DNA of 64,000 nucleotides from Bradyrhizobium genosp. SA-3 (GTDB lineage Bacteria; Pseudomonadota; Alphaproteobacteria; Rhizobiales; Xanthobacteraceae), in contig NZ_PSRT01000027.1 of assembly GCF_004212635.1 (NCBI RefSeq), positions 1 through 64,000 of the forward strand, in the 5' to 3' direction. Positions 54,401 through 62,041 of this stretch are shown piece after piece; the stretch's first letter is position 1, and every line of letters begins with the position of its first letter. The notes below the pieces were generated by a model, which saw nothing but the letters and a program-made list of their open reading frames with translations, ran no database searches and was not told the origin of the DNA. The translations under genes were made by a program, and so were the position numbers.

Positions 54401-55025
54401 AGGGCGGACGCACCACGCGGCCGTGCAGCATGCCTGATACCCGGACGTCGTGCACGAAAGTCAGCTCGCCCGTGGCCTTGGCCGGCACGTCGACCCGCGG
54501 CATCGACTGGCCGACGATGGCATAATCGCCGACCGCCTTGACCGCGACGACCTCGGCAAGCTCGAGGCTGATCGTCTCGTCGCCGATCAGTTCGCCATAG
54601 CTGACGCTGCGATTGTCGGGCCCCCGGACGAGACCGTCGTCGATCTTAAGGTCGGCCGCCGGCAGTTCGAGCCGCTCGGCCGCGCGTGCGATCAAGAAAT
54701 GCCGCGCCTGGGCTGCGGCCTTTCGCAAGGGCACGGCCGTGATCTGGATCGTCTCGCTTGCGATCGTCGCGCCCTGGTTCGGCACCAATGCGGTATCGCC
54801 GAGCACGACGACGACGCGCGCAAAGGACACATCCAACTCCTCGGCGACGATCTGGCCCAGCGCAGTGCGGATGCCGGTGCCGAGATCGACATGGCCGTTA
54901 TAAGCCGTGACCGCGCCGTCGGCGGTGATGCGGACATAGGTCTCGGTCGTGACCTCGTCCACGGTGCTGATGACGACGAGCGAACCGGATGGCCGCTCAG
55001 CTCCGTTCGGATGCGGGGAGGCCAT
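51495..55025 (-). CDS. nicB: Nicotinate-dehydrogenase-like large subunit with three cytochrome c domains
   Basis: A 1176-residue fusion. Residues 1 to about 730 form a xanthine-oxidase-type molybdopterin-binding region (opening TTETYVRITADGAVTAYNGHVDLGTG, later HASIGPSCAVADF near 325 and VGESASVPSAAAIANAI near 680). One hydrophobic helix follows near 755-770. The rest has three CxxCH heme sites: CAECH near 805, CSACH near 948 and CAVCH near 1078. This is the layout of NicB, which hydroxylates nicotinate at C6 and passes electrons to cytochromes. The substrate could be another N-heterocycle. ATG 55025 lies inside the TGATG overlap with nicA. Confidence 0.88.
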   Translation of the reverse strand: MASPHPNGAERPSGSLVVISTVDEVTTETYVRITADGAVTAYNGHVDLGTGIRTALGQIVAEELDVSFARVVVVLGDTALVPNQGATIASETIQITAVPLRKAAAQARHFLIARAAERLELPAADLKIDDGLVRGPDNRSVSYGELIGDETISLELAEVVAVKAVGDYAIVGQSMPRVDVPAKATGELTFVHDVRVSGMLHGRVVRPPYAGVDAGPFVGTSLIAVDEASVRDIPGLVAVVRIGDFVGVVAEREENAIRAAEQLKVSWKSTPALTDLADVETALRANPSTPRTLIDKGDVDAAISGAAKPMQRTYVWPYQMHASIGPSCAVADFQDGNIRVWSGTQNPHVLRSDLALLLERPESEIEVIRLEAAGCYGRNCADDVTADALLLSRAVGRPVRVQLTREQEHAWEPKGTAQLIDVNGGLDADGGVAAYDLATRYPSNAAPTLALLLTGRISPEPAVLQMGDRTAIPPYDYDNMRVVAHDMPPIVRASWFRGVSALPNTFAHESYIDEAATEAGVDPIEYRLRYLKDQRAIDLVNAVAERAGWRPRPVREEKDGEIVNGRGFAYALYVHSKFPGYGAAWSAWVADVAVNKTTGDVSVTRVVAGQDSGLMINPDGVRHQIHGNVIQSTSRALMEEVSFERGAVAAREWGAYPIIPFPDVPKIDVLMLPRQDQPPLGVGESASVPSAAAIANAIFDATGVRFREPPFTPERILRGLRGDAAATPQALPAPATPPPSRIWENPFAKRGGIFATIAAVCTAAIGVGAALLPPRAIAPIARPDASIYSAATIARGQQLAALGNCAECHTTAGGVLNAGGRALETPFGTIYSTNITPDVETGIGLWSYPAFERAMRDGLHRDGRQLYPAFPYTHFSKTSDADLQALYAYLMAQPAVRATQPANALAFPFNLRPLLAGWNALFHEADEFKPDPAKSELWNRGAYLVESLGHCSACHSPRNALGAEQRKAYLAGGFAEGWEAPALTSLSRAPIPWSEDELFAYLRTGHSRYHGVAAGPMAPIVRDLKALPDQDIRAMAVYLNSFNDTASDRQTQDALATKLENATQVTVAASTGARLYQGACAVCHEVGGLPLFGTRPPLALNSNLHSATADNLVQVILHGITEPVSSDLGYMPAFKGSMSDAQVEELVAFLRKQFAPDKPAWTGVRETIARARASAN

Positions 55026-55507
55026 CAATCAACGGCCTCGGTGAGCTGGCCGGAGGCGCGCATCACGGCGCGCAGGATTTCGACATGCGTGCCGCAGCGA
55101 CAGAGATTGTAGCGCAGCGCCGCCAGCGCCTCCTGTTCGGTCGGACGCGGATTGATCGCGAGCAGCGCCTTGGTGGTCATGATCATGCCGTTGAGGCAAT
55201 AGCCGCATTGCGCGGCCTGCTCGTCGATGAAAGCCTGTTGCACGACATCAGGCTTGTCGCGCGTGCCAAGGCCTTCGAGCGTCACGATGTCGCGGCCGGC
55301 GCAGCCACCCACGGGAATCACGCAGGATCGCGCAGCCGAGCCGTCGATCAGGACAGTACAGGTGCCGCATTCACCGAGGCCGCAGCCATATTTCGGCCCG
55401 TTGAGCGCGAGGTCGTTGCGCAGCACGTAGAGCAGCGGCGTGTCTTGCGCCGCAGTGACCTCGTGGATCCTGCCGTTTACGGTGAGGCGGATCGGTGTCT
55501 GCGTCAT
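55025..55507 (-). CDS. nicA: [2Fe-2S] subunit of molybdenum hydroxylase (NicA-like)
   Basis: A 160-residue iron-sulfur subunit with two [2Fe-2S] clusters. The N-terminal plant-ferredoxin-type site is YGCGLGECGTCTVL near residue 42-55 with a further Cys near 63, and the C-terminal helical site is QCGYCLNGM near 101 and NLCRCGTH near 136. It transfers electrons from the molybdenum centre of NicB to its hemes. ATG 55507 begins MTQTPIRLTVNG; a TTG at 55519 is less likely. Its start faces operator O2. Confidence 0.92.
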   Translation of the reverse strand: MTQTPIRLTVNGRIHEVTAAQDTPLLYVLRNDLALNGPKYGCGLGECGTCTVLIDGSAARSCVIPVGGCAGRDIVTLEGLGTRDKPDVVQQAFIDEQAAQCGYCLNGMIMTTKALLAINPRPTEQEALAALRYNLCRCGTHVEILRAVMRASGQLTEAVD

Positions 55508-55549
55508 CCTCGTTCCCAAGCCCTGTCATCGCGCGATTTGTAAGTCGCG

Positions 55550-55577
55550 ACGATACCGTTTGTACACAAACGTGCAA
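55550..55577 (-). promoter_or_regulatory. Promoter and operator O2 for nicAB
   Basis: On the minus strand TTGCAC (55577-55572) and TATCGT (55555-55550) are spaced by 16 bases and fit a sigma-70-type promoter. The spacer holds the dyad CGTTTGTACACAAACG (55557-55572), with seven-base arms around AC. One half (ACCGTTTGTA) matches the O1/O3 half-site at eight of ten positions. Binding there would block polymerase. Confidence 0.6.
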
Positions 55578-55679
55578 GCCGTCATGCCGCACTGCAGCGC
55601 GACTGCCTTCTTTGTGGACAGGGCGGATAGGCATATGAGGTTTTATGCGGCAGGCGCATCTTTTGCGCCGCACCGGCGC

Positions 55680-55726
55680 TTGACAGCTATCGGGACCGCG
55701 CGCAAGATCGTTCGTATACGAATGAT
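55680..55726 (+). promoter_or_regulatory. Promoter and operator O3 for the reductase operon
   Basis: TTGACA at 55680-55685 and CAAGAT at 55703-55708 are separated by 17 bases. The 20-base near-palindrome ATCGTTCGTATACGAATGAT (55707-55726) begins in the -10 and covers the expected start of transcription, the usual place of a repressor site. Its centre TTCGTATACGAA is perfect. It lies 26 bases before the reductase start codon. Confidence 0.65.
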
Positions 55727-55751
55727 AACCGCGGTCTCCGCTGGCTCTGAC

Positions 55752-57209
55752 ATGGTGATGGAAACAACGAGCGCTGCCGTCGACAAGATCCGCTGCGATG
55801 CCTGTCCGGTGATGTGCTACATCAAGCCGGGCGCTGCGGGCGCCTGCGACCGCTACGCCAATCACGACGGCAAGCTCGTCCGCGTCGATCCGCACGTGAT
55901 CCTGGAGCGTACCGTCTCGCATGGCGGCAAGCTCGTCCCGTTCAGCCGCACGGAAGACTGGGACGGCAAGATCGTCCACGAGCCTTCAACCTTTGTGACG
56001 GCGATCGGAGCGGGCACGACCTATCCCGACTACAAGCCGGCGCCGTTCATCGTCTCCGCGGAGGTCGATGGCGTCGACATGGTGACTGTCGTCACCGAGG
56101 GCATCTTCTCCTATTGCGGCATCAAGGTGAAGATCGACACCGACCGCTATCTTGGGCCGGAGACCGCGACCGTTCGCGCGCAGGGCGAGGCGGTGGGCCA
56201 CGTCACCACCAGCGAATACGGCTCGCAGATGCTCTCGCTGGGCGGCGTGCATCATCTCACCGGCGGTTCCAAGAAAGAGGGCCGCGTCACCTGCGACACG
56301 CTGATGGATCTCGCCAATTGCAAGGCGGTCGAGCTCACCATCGACGGCGGCGCGAGCGTGGTGGTGCAGGCCGGCCAACCGCCGATCGTCAACGGCGTGA
56401 AGGAAGAGCGCATGCGGGTCGGCTGCGGCTCGGCGACGATCGGCATGTTCGCCAAGCAATGGCACGACAAGGTCGACGAGGTCGTCGTGGTCGACGACCA
56501 CATCACCGGCGTGCTCTCCGAACATCAGGCCGGCAAGCTGCTCGACATCGCCGATACCGGCATCAAGATGAAGGGCCGGCGTTCGACGCCCGGCCGCTAT
56601 TTTCAGGTCGCCGATCCCGGCACGGGCTGGGGCGGCACCAATATCTCGGATCCGCTCTCGATCCTCGGCCCGTTTGATGCCAAGGAAGCCAAGCCCGGTC
56701 TGACCATGCTGATGGTCTCCACCACCGGCGAGCATTCGTCCTATTATGTGCTCGACGAGGCCTTGAAGCCGGTCGAGACCGAGATGCCTGATGATCTGAA
56801 GTTTTCGGTCGAGCGCATCCAGGAGAATTGCGAGCCGGCGCTGTGCACGGTGCTGTTCATGGCGGGTGCCGGCGGCTCGCTGCGCGCGGGCGTCACCGAC
56901 AATCCGGTGCGGCTGACGCGCTCGGTGAAGGACGCGCTGACGCGCGTCACCAGCGGCGGCGCGCCGGTCTATGTCTGGCCCGGCGGCGGCATCACCTACA
57001 TGGTCGACGTGACGCAAATGCCCGCGGGCGCGTTCGGCTACGTGCCGACGCCGGCGCTGGTCGCGCCGATCGAGTTCACGATGAAGCTGTCGGACTATGC
57101 CGCGCTCGGCGGGCACATGGATTATGTGAAGCCGCTCTCGGAGGTGAAAGGCGGTGACGATGTCCGCCAGCTGCCCTGGCAGAACCCGATTCCGGGACGT
57201 CGGGCATGA
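55752..57209 (+). CDS. 6-hydroxynicotinate reductase-like iron-sulfur protein
   Basis: A 485-residue protein that I recognise as resembling the family annotated 6-hydroxynicotinate reductase, which turns 6-hydroxynicotinate into 1,4,5,6-tetrahydro-6-oxonicotinate using low-potential electrons. The N-terminus has a four-cysteine cluster (CDACPVMCYIKPGAAGAC, residues about 15-32) suited to a [4Fe-4S] centre. Further motifs are SYCGIKVKIDTD, VGCGSATIGMF and STTGEHSSYYVLDE. ATG 55752 is used; ATG 55758 is possible, and neither has a strong ribosome site. It overlaps the next gene by four bases. Divergence from nicAB supports the substrate assignment, but direct proof is lacking. Confidence 0.78.
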   Translation: MVMETTSAAVDKIRCDACPVMCYIKPGAAGACDRYANHDGKLVRVDPHVILERTVSHGGKLVPFSRTEDWDGKIVHEPSTFVTAIGAGTTYPDYKPAPFIVSAEVDGVDMVTVVTEGIFSYCGIKVKIDTDRYLGPETATVRAQGEAVGHVTTSEYGSQMLSLGGVHHLTGGSKKEGRVTCDTLMDLANCKAVELTIDGGASVVVQAGQPPIVNGVKEERMRVGCGSATIGMFAKQWHDKVDEVVVVDDHITGVLSEHQAGKLLDIADTGIKMKGRRSTPGRYFQVADPGTGWGGTNISDPLSILGPFDAKEAKPGLTMLMVSTTGEHSSYYVLDEALKPVETEMPDDLKFSVERIQENCEPALCTVLFMAGAGGSLRAGVTDNPVRLTRSVKDALTRVTSGGAPVYVWPGGGITYMVDVTQMPAGAFGYVPTPALVAPIEFTMKLSDYAALGGHMDYVKPLSEVKGGDDVRQLPWQNPIPGRRA

Positions 57210-58102
57210 CACGGCTCCCGCAGATCGCATTGCTGTCTGATGGCCGGCGGCTGCATTTGCAGGATGGACCGATTGATTTGATCGTGGAGGCGAGGGGCCG
57301 CGCGGACGAGGTGCGTGCCGCCTATGAGGCTGCGGCGCTGCGGTTTACGGGACTGCTCGACAAGCTCTGCGCGGAATTGCCGGAGCTGCGGATGGCCGCT
57401 GAGGGGCGGACATCGCTGAAGGGCGTGGTTGCGCGGCGCATGCATGCCGCTGTCGCGCCCTATGCTGCTGATTGCTTCATCACGCCGATGGCCGCGGTGG
57501 CCGGGAGCGTGGCGGAGGAGATCCTTGGCGCAATGCTCGGAGCCGCAACCCTCAATCAAGCCTACGTCAACAATGGCGGCGATATCGCGCTTCATCTCGG
57601 CGAAGGCGAGCATTTCTCTGTCGGTCTGATGGATCGGCCCGATCGCTCCGGCGTGATGCGGACCCTGAGGGTCGATTCAGCCGACCCCGTACGCGGGATC
57701 GCGACCAGTGGCCGCCACGGTCGCAGTTTTTCGCTCGGGATCGCCGACGCGGTGACGGTGTTGGCTGCAACGGCATCGCAGGCCGATGCGGCGGCCACGA
57801 TCATCGCCAACGCGGTGGATCTGCCGGGACATCCAGCCATCTTCCGCAAGCCCGCCAACGAGCTTCAGCTCGACAGCGATCTCGGGGCGCGCCTTGTCAC
57901 CTGCGAGGTCGGCGAGTTGTCGCACAATGAGATCGCGGCCGCGCTGGAATCTGGCGCGGAATGTGCACGGCATTTATTCGATCGCGGATTGATCGAGGGT
58001 GCCGTGTTGCAGCTTTGTGGTGATATGCTTGTCATCGGACCGAATGATATTGAACGGCAACGATCGCGTCCGCCTAGGCTGGAGCACGCGGTTCATGCCT
58101 GA
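57206..58102 (+). CDS. UPF0280 family protein, ApbE-like fold
   Basis: A 298-residue protein of the UPF0280 family. The C-terminal two thirds look ApbE-like: AYVNNGGDIALHLGEG near residue 113-128 matches the NxGGDI flavin-site motif, and RGIATSGRHGRSFSLGIADAVTV near 164-186 followed by QADAAATIIANAVDL matches the end of ApbE domains. ApbE enzymes attach FMN covalently to partner proteins. Coupled by ATGA to the reductase gene, so it may flavinylate or otherwise mature that enzyme. Inference only. Confidence 0.82.
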   Translation: MTRLPQIALLSDGRRLHLQDGPIDLIVEARGRADEVRAAYEAAALRFTGLLDKLCAELPELRMAAEGRTSLKGVVARRMHAAVAPYAADCFITPMAAVAGSVAEEILGAMLGAATLNQAYVNNGGDIALHLGEGEHFSVGLMDRPDRSGVMRTLRVDSADPVRGIATSGRHGRSFSLGIADAVTVLAATASQADAAATIIANAVDLPGHPAIFRKPANELQLDSDLGARLVTCEVGELSHNEIAAALESGAECARHLFDRGLIEGAVLQLCGDMLVIGPNDIERQRSRPPRLEHAVHA

Positions 58103-58128
58103 ACAGGGAAGAGCCTGAGGAAGCAATC

Positions 58129-58713
58129 ATGAGCGCGATCATCCGCAAGATCGTCACCGTCGTCGAAGAGACCCAGATGGAGATGGGGCGTCAGGTGTCG
58201 CCGCCGACCCGGCGCGCCGCGGCGATCGCCGTGATCGAGAACCCCTTTGCGGGGAAATATGTCGAGGACCTGTCCCCGCTGATCGCGATCGGCGAGGAGC
58301 TGGGCGAGCTGCTGTCGAAGCGCGCGGTGGCGGCGCTCGGCATCGATGGCGGAAAGGCGCAGAGCTATGGCAAGGCCGCAGCCGTCGGTGAGAACGGCGA
58401 GCTGGAGCATGCCGCAGCGATCCTTCACCCGAAGATGGGAGCGCCCGTGCGCAAAGTGCTGAGCAAGGGCGCGGCGCTGATCCCGTCGTCGAAGAAGCGC
58501 AGCGGCCCCGGCACGACGCTGGACATCCCTCTGGGGCACAAGGACGCAGCCTTCGTACGCAGCCATTTTGACGGCATGGAGGTACAGATCAACGACGCGC
58601 CGCGCGCCAACGAGATCATGGTCGCGGTGGCCGTCACCGACAGCGGCCGTCCGCTGCCGCGCGTCGGCGGACTGACGGTTGCGGAGATCAAGGGTGAGGA
58701 CGGTTTGAGATAA
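58129..58713 (+). CDS. Amino acid synthesis family protein (DUF1185)
   Basis: A 194-residue protein of the DUF1185/AA_synth family. It opens IIRKIVTVVEETQMEMG, has VIENPFAGKYVEDLSPLI near residue 36 and a C-terminal NEIMVAVAVTDSGRPLPRVGG near 163. The family name reflects structural speculation, and I recall a fold compared with chorismate mutase/YjgF-like trimers. Position 26 bases after the UPF0280 gene, in an operon with a reductase that yields an enamide ring, makes a role in hydrolysing or rearranging that product conceivable but unproven. Confidence 0.8.
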   Translation: MSAIIRKIVTVVEETQMEMGRQVSPPTRRAAAIAVIENPFAGKYVEDLSPLIAIGEELGELLSKRAVAALGIDGGKAQSYGKAAAVGENGELEHAAAILHPKMGAPVRKVLSKGAALIPSSKKRSGPGTTLDIPLGHKDAAFVRSHFDGMEVQINDAPRANEIMVAVAVTDSGRPLPRVGGLTVAEIKGEDGLR

Positions 58714-58716
58714 CGC

Positions 58717-58748
58717 GATCCGGAGAACCGGGCACGGGTTCTCCGATC
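58717..58748 (+). promoter_or_regulatory. Intercistronic hairpin before the binding-protein gene
   Basis: CGGAGAACC and GGTTCTCCG form a nine-base-pair stem with a seven-base loop, extended by GAT/ATC below a one-base bulge. There is no T run. Such structures upstream of binding-protein genes often stabilise or separately process the highly expressed message; partial termination is the other reading. Confidence 0.6.
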
Positions 58749-58792
58749 AAATCCTGTGCGAAGGACAGAGAAGTTCAAAACTGGAGGTTGGG

Positions 58793-59995
58793 ATGCGAGC
58801 AAGAAACGTTTTTGTCGGCGCGGCCTTCGCGCTTCTGGCCGGCGGCATGGCCCATTCGGCCCTGGCGCAGGGCATCAAGATCGGCGAGATCAACAGCTAT
58901 TCGCTGCTGCCGGCCTTCACCGAGCCTTATCGCAAGGGATGGCAGCTCGCGGTCGAACAGATCAACGCGGCCGGCGGCATCAATGGCAAGAAGCTCGTCG
59001 TCATCTCCAAGGACGATGGCGGCAAGCCGGCGGATGCGCAGACTGCGGCCAATGAGCTCGTCTCGAGCGAGGGCGTTGCGATGCTCACGGGCACGTTCCT
59101 GTCGAACATCGGCCTCGCCGTCAGCGACTTCGCCAACCAGAAGAAGGTGTTCTTCCTCGCGGCCGAGCCGCTCACGGACGCGATCACCTGGTCGAAGGGC
59201 AACAAATACACCTTCCGCCTGCGTCCCTCCAACTACATGCAGGCGGCGATGCTGGTGGAAGCAGCCAGCAAGCTGCCGGCGAAGCGCTGGGCGACGATCG
59301 CGCCGAACTACGAATACGGCCAATCGGCGGTCGCGGTGTTCAAGAAGCTGATGTCGGAGAAGCGCCCGGACATCCAGTGGGTCGACGAGCAATGGCCGCC
59401 GCAGGGCAAGATCGACGCGGGCCCGGTGGTGCAGGCGGTTGCCGCGGCCAATCCCGAAGCGATCCTCAACGTCACCTTCGGCGCCGATCTCGTCAAGCTC
59501 GTGCGCGAAGGCAACACCCGCGGCCTGTTCAAGGGGCGCGAGGTCGTCTCCTTCCTGACCGGCGAACCCGAATATCTCGATCCGCTCAAGGACGAGACGC
59601 CCGAGGGCTGGATTGTCACCGGCTATCCCTGGTACTCGATCAAGACGCCCGAGCATGACGCGTTCCTGAAGGCCTACCAGGCCAAGTACAACGACTATCC
59701 GCGCCTCGGCTCGATCGTCGGCTACCAGACCATCAAGTCGGCGGCGGCAATCCTGGCGAAGGCCGGCTCGACCGATCCGGAGAAGCTGATCGCCGCGGCC
59801 GAAGGCCTATCGATGCCATCGCCTTTCGGCGAGATCACCTTCCGCAAGATCGACCATCAGTCGACGCTCGGTGCCTATGTCGGCAAGACCGCGCTGAAGG
59901 ACGGCAAGGGTGTGATGGTGGACTCGTCCTACAAGAAGGGCGCCGACTATCTGCCTGGCGACGCCGAAGTTGAGAAGCTGCGGCCGAAGGATTGA
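58793..59995 (+). CDS. ABC transporter substrate-binding protein (branched-chain amino acid type)
   Basis: A 400-residue periplasmic binding protein of the LivJ/HAAT class. The signal peptide runs to about residue 25 (FVGAAFALLAGGMAHSALA), after which IKIGEINSYSLLPAFTEPYRKGWQLAVEQ and GGINGKKLVVISKDDGGKPADAQ are the classical opening. A strong GGAGG precedes ATG 58793. HAAT importers take up many carboxylates and aromatics as well as leucine-type amino acids. Its place in the locus suggests a pyridine carboxylate or related substrate. Confidence 0.93.
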   Translation: MRARNVFVGAAFALLAGGMAHSALAQGIKIGEINSYSLLPAFTEPYRKGWQLAVEQINAAGGINGKKLVVISKDDGGKPADAQTAANELVSSEGVAMLTGTFLSNIGLAVSDFANQKKVFFLAAEPLTDAITWSKGNKYTFRLRPSNYMQAAMLVEAASKLPAKRWATIAPNYEYGQSAVAVFKKLMSEKRPDIQWVDEQWPPQGKIDAGPVVQAVAAANPEAILNVTFGADLVKLVREGNTRGLFKGREVVSFLTGEPEYLDPLKDETPEGWIVTGYPWYSIKTPEHDAFLKAYQAKYNDYPRLGSIVGYQTIKSAAAILAKAGSTDPEKLIAAAEGLSMPSPFGEITFRKIDHQSTLGAYVGKTALKDGKGVMVDSSYKKGADYLPGDAEVEKLRPKD

Positions 59996-60016
59996 TCTGG
60001 CTTCGCTCTCCGCTGC

Positions 60017-60128
60017 CGTAGGGTGGGTTAGCCGAAGGCGTAACCCACCACCTTCAGTGCCACAAGAAATGGTGGGTTACGCCCGGCGAACTCCGCTCCG
60101 CGTAGTCGCTGGACTAACCCACCCTACG
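60017..60128. repeat. Inverted repeat inside the transporter operon, family D
   Basis: CGTAGGGTGGGTTAG at 60017-60031 pairs with CTAACCCACCCTACG at 60114-60128. Inside it, GCGTAACCCACCA (60038-60050) pairs with TGGTGGGTTACGC (60070-60082). The nested arms could fold into a large hairpin between the binding-protein and permease genes, lowering expression of the downstream membrane components. Confidence 0.8.
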
Positions 60129-60151
60129 AATTCATCCAACCCGGACCGCCG

Positions 60152-62041
60152 ATGGCCTTTTATGTCGTACAGTTTCTGACCGGTCTCGCCAGCGCAGCGT
60201 CGCTGTTCCTGGTGGCCTCGGGCCTGTCGATCATCTTCGGCGTGACGCGGATCGTGAATTTCGCGCATGGCGCCTTCTACATGATCGGCGCCTACATCGC
60301 CTTCACGCTCACCGAGCGGCTGTCGGGTGCGTTCGGCTTCTGGGGCGGGATCGTGCTGGCGGCGCTGGCGGTGGCGATGATCGGCGTCATCGTCGAGATG
60401 GTGCTGTTGCGGCGCATCTATCACGCGCCCGAACTGTTCCAGCTGCTCGCGACCTTCGGCCTGACCCTGATGGTCGAAGATCTCGTCGTGCTGATCTGGG
60501 GGCCTGACGACCTCGTCGGCCGCCGCGCGCCCGGCTTCAAGGGCGCGATCGATTTCTTCGGCCAGAACATTCCGAGCTATGATCTGTTCCTGATCGTGCT
60601 CGGACCCGTCGTGCTCGGGATTCTCTGGCTGCTGTTCCAGCGCACGCGCTGGGGCGTCTTGGTGCGCGCCGCGACGCAGGACCGCGACATGGTCGCCGCG
60701 CTCGGCGTCAATCAGAAATGGCTGTTCACTAGCGTGTTCGCGGTCGGCGTCTTCCTCGCCGCGCTCGGCGGCGCGCTCCAGATCCCGCGCGATGCCGTGC
60801 ATCACGCCATGGATCTTCGGATCATCGTGGAAGTGTTCGTCGTGGTCGTGATCGGCGGTCTCGGCAGCATCGTCGGCGCGTTCGTTGCGGCGGTGCTAGT
60901 GTCCGAGCTCAACGCCTTCGGCATCCTGATCTTCCCGAAGATTTCCATCATCCTGGTCTTCCTGGTGATGGCGGTGGTGCTGATCGTGCGGCCCTGGGGC
61001 CTGTTCGGCAAGCCCGAGGCGGCTGCGCGCAAGACGCCGGGTCTCACCGTCAATCCCTGGCGCCCGCTGACGTTGAACGAACGGCTGGCTGCGCTTGCGG
61101 CGCTCGTCATCGCGGCGACGCTGCCGCTGTTCGCCGGCAATTACGCCCTGACGGTCGGCTCGGAGATCGCGATCTTCGTCATCTTCGCCGTCAGCCTGCA
61201 CTTCCTGATGTCCGTCGGCGGGCTCGCCTCGTTCGGCCATGCCGCCTATTTCGGGCTTGGTGCCTACGGCATTGCCTTCCTCGCCAAGATGGCGGGGCTG
61301 CCGATGATCGTGTGTCTGTTGCTCGGCCCGCTGCTCGGCTGCATGGGCGCGGCCGTGTTCGGCTTCTTCGCGGTGCAGCTGTCTGGCGTCTATTTCGCGA
61401 TGCTGACGCTCGCCTTCGCGCAGATCGTGTGGTCGATCGCATTCCAGTGGGTGAACGTGACAGGCGGTGACAACGGCATTCTGGGCCTTTGGCCGTCGAG
61501 CTGGGCCGCGAGCCCATCGCATTTCTATTGGCTCGCGCTCGGCGTCGCGGCGCTCGTCACCATCGCGCTGCGGGCCATGGTGTTCTCGCCGTTCGGCTAT
61601 GCTCTCCGGGCGACGCGTGACTCGGCGCTTCGCAGCGAAGCGATCGGTATCGACGCAAAGCGCATCCAGTGGACGGCCTTCGTGATCGCAGGAACCACTG
61701 CCGGTATCGGCGGCGCGCTGTTCGCCTACCTCAAGGGCAGCGTCTTCCCCGACAATCTCGGCATCTCGCTGTCGGTCGATGCGCTGGTCATGGTGCTGCT
61801 CGGCGGCGTCGAAACTGTATCGGGCGCGGTGATCGGCGCCATCGTCTACAAGGCGCTCAACATCTGGCTGGTCAGCCAGACCGATCTGTCGAAGCTCGTG
61901 CTGGGCGGCTTCATCATGCTGATCGTCGTTGTCTTCCCCAAGGGCATTGTCGGCATGCTGGAGCTGCTGGCGCAGCGCCGTAAGAAAGCATCGCCGCCGG
62001 GATCTCCCTTGCTTGCCAAGCCGATCGAGTCTGCCGAATGA
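60152..62041 (+). CDS. Fused LivH-LivM type ABC permease
   Basis: A 629-residue protein joining both HAAT permeases. Residues 1-290 are LivH-like (GLSIIFGVTRIVNFAHGAFYMIG near 27, and GLGSIVGAFVAAVLVSE near 235). After a linker (NPWRPLTLNERLAALAAL near 303), residues 325-610 are LivM-like (SFGHAAYFGLGAYG near 363, and SGVYFAMLTLAFAQIVWS near 410). About sixteen or more membrane helices. A single polypeptide therefore supplies the whole channel. It overlaps the ATPase gene that follows by four bases. Confidence 0.93.
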   Translation: MAFYVVQFLTGLASAASLFLVASGLSIIFGVTRIVNFAHGAFYMIGAYIAFTLTERLSGAFGFWGGIVLAALAVAMIGVIVEMVLLRRIYHAPELFQLLATFGLTLMVEDLVVLIWGPDDLVGRRAPGFKGAIDFFGQNIPSYDLFLIVLGPVVLGILWLLFQRTRWGVLVRAATQDRDMVAALGVNQKWLFTSVFAVGVFLAALGGALQIPRDAVHHAMDLRIIVEVFVVVVIGGLGSIVGAFVAAVLVSELNAFGILIFPKISIILVFLVMAVVLIVRPWGLFGKPEAAARKTPGLTVNPWRPLTLNERLAALAALVIAATLPLFAGNYALTVGSEIAIFVIFAVSLHFLMSVGGLASFGHAAYFGLGAYGIAFLAKMAGLPMIVCLLLGPLLGCMGAAVFGFFAVQLSGVYFAMLTLAFAQIVWSIAFQWVNVTGGDNGILGLWPSSWAASPSHFYWLALGVAALVTIALRAMVFSPFGYALRATRDSALRSEAIGIDAKRIQWTAFVIAGTTAGIGGALFAYLKGSVFPDNLGISLSVDALVMVLLGGVETVSGAVIGAIVYKALNIWLVSQTDLSKLVLGGFIMLIVVVFPKGIVGMLELLAQRRKKASPPGSPLLAKPIESAE

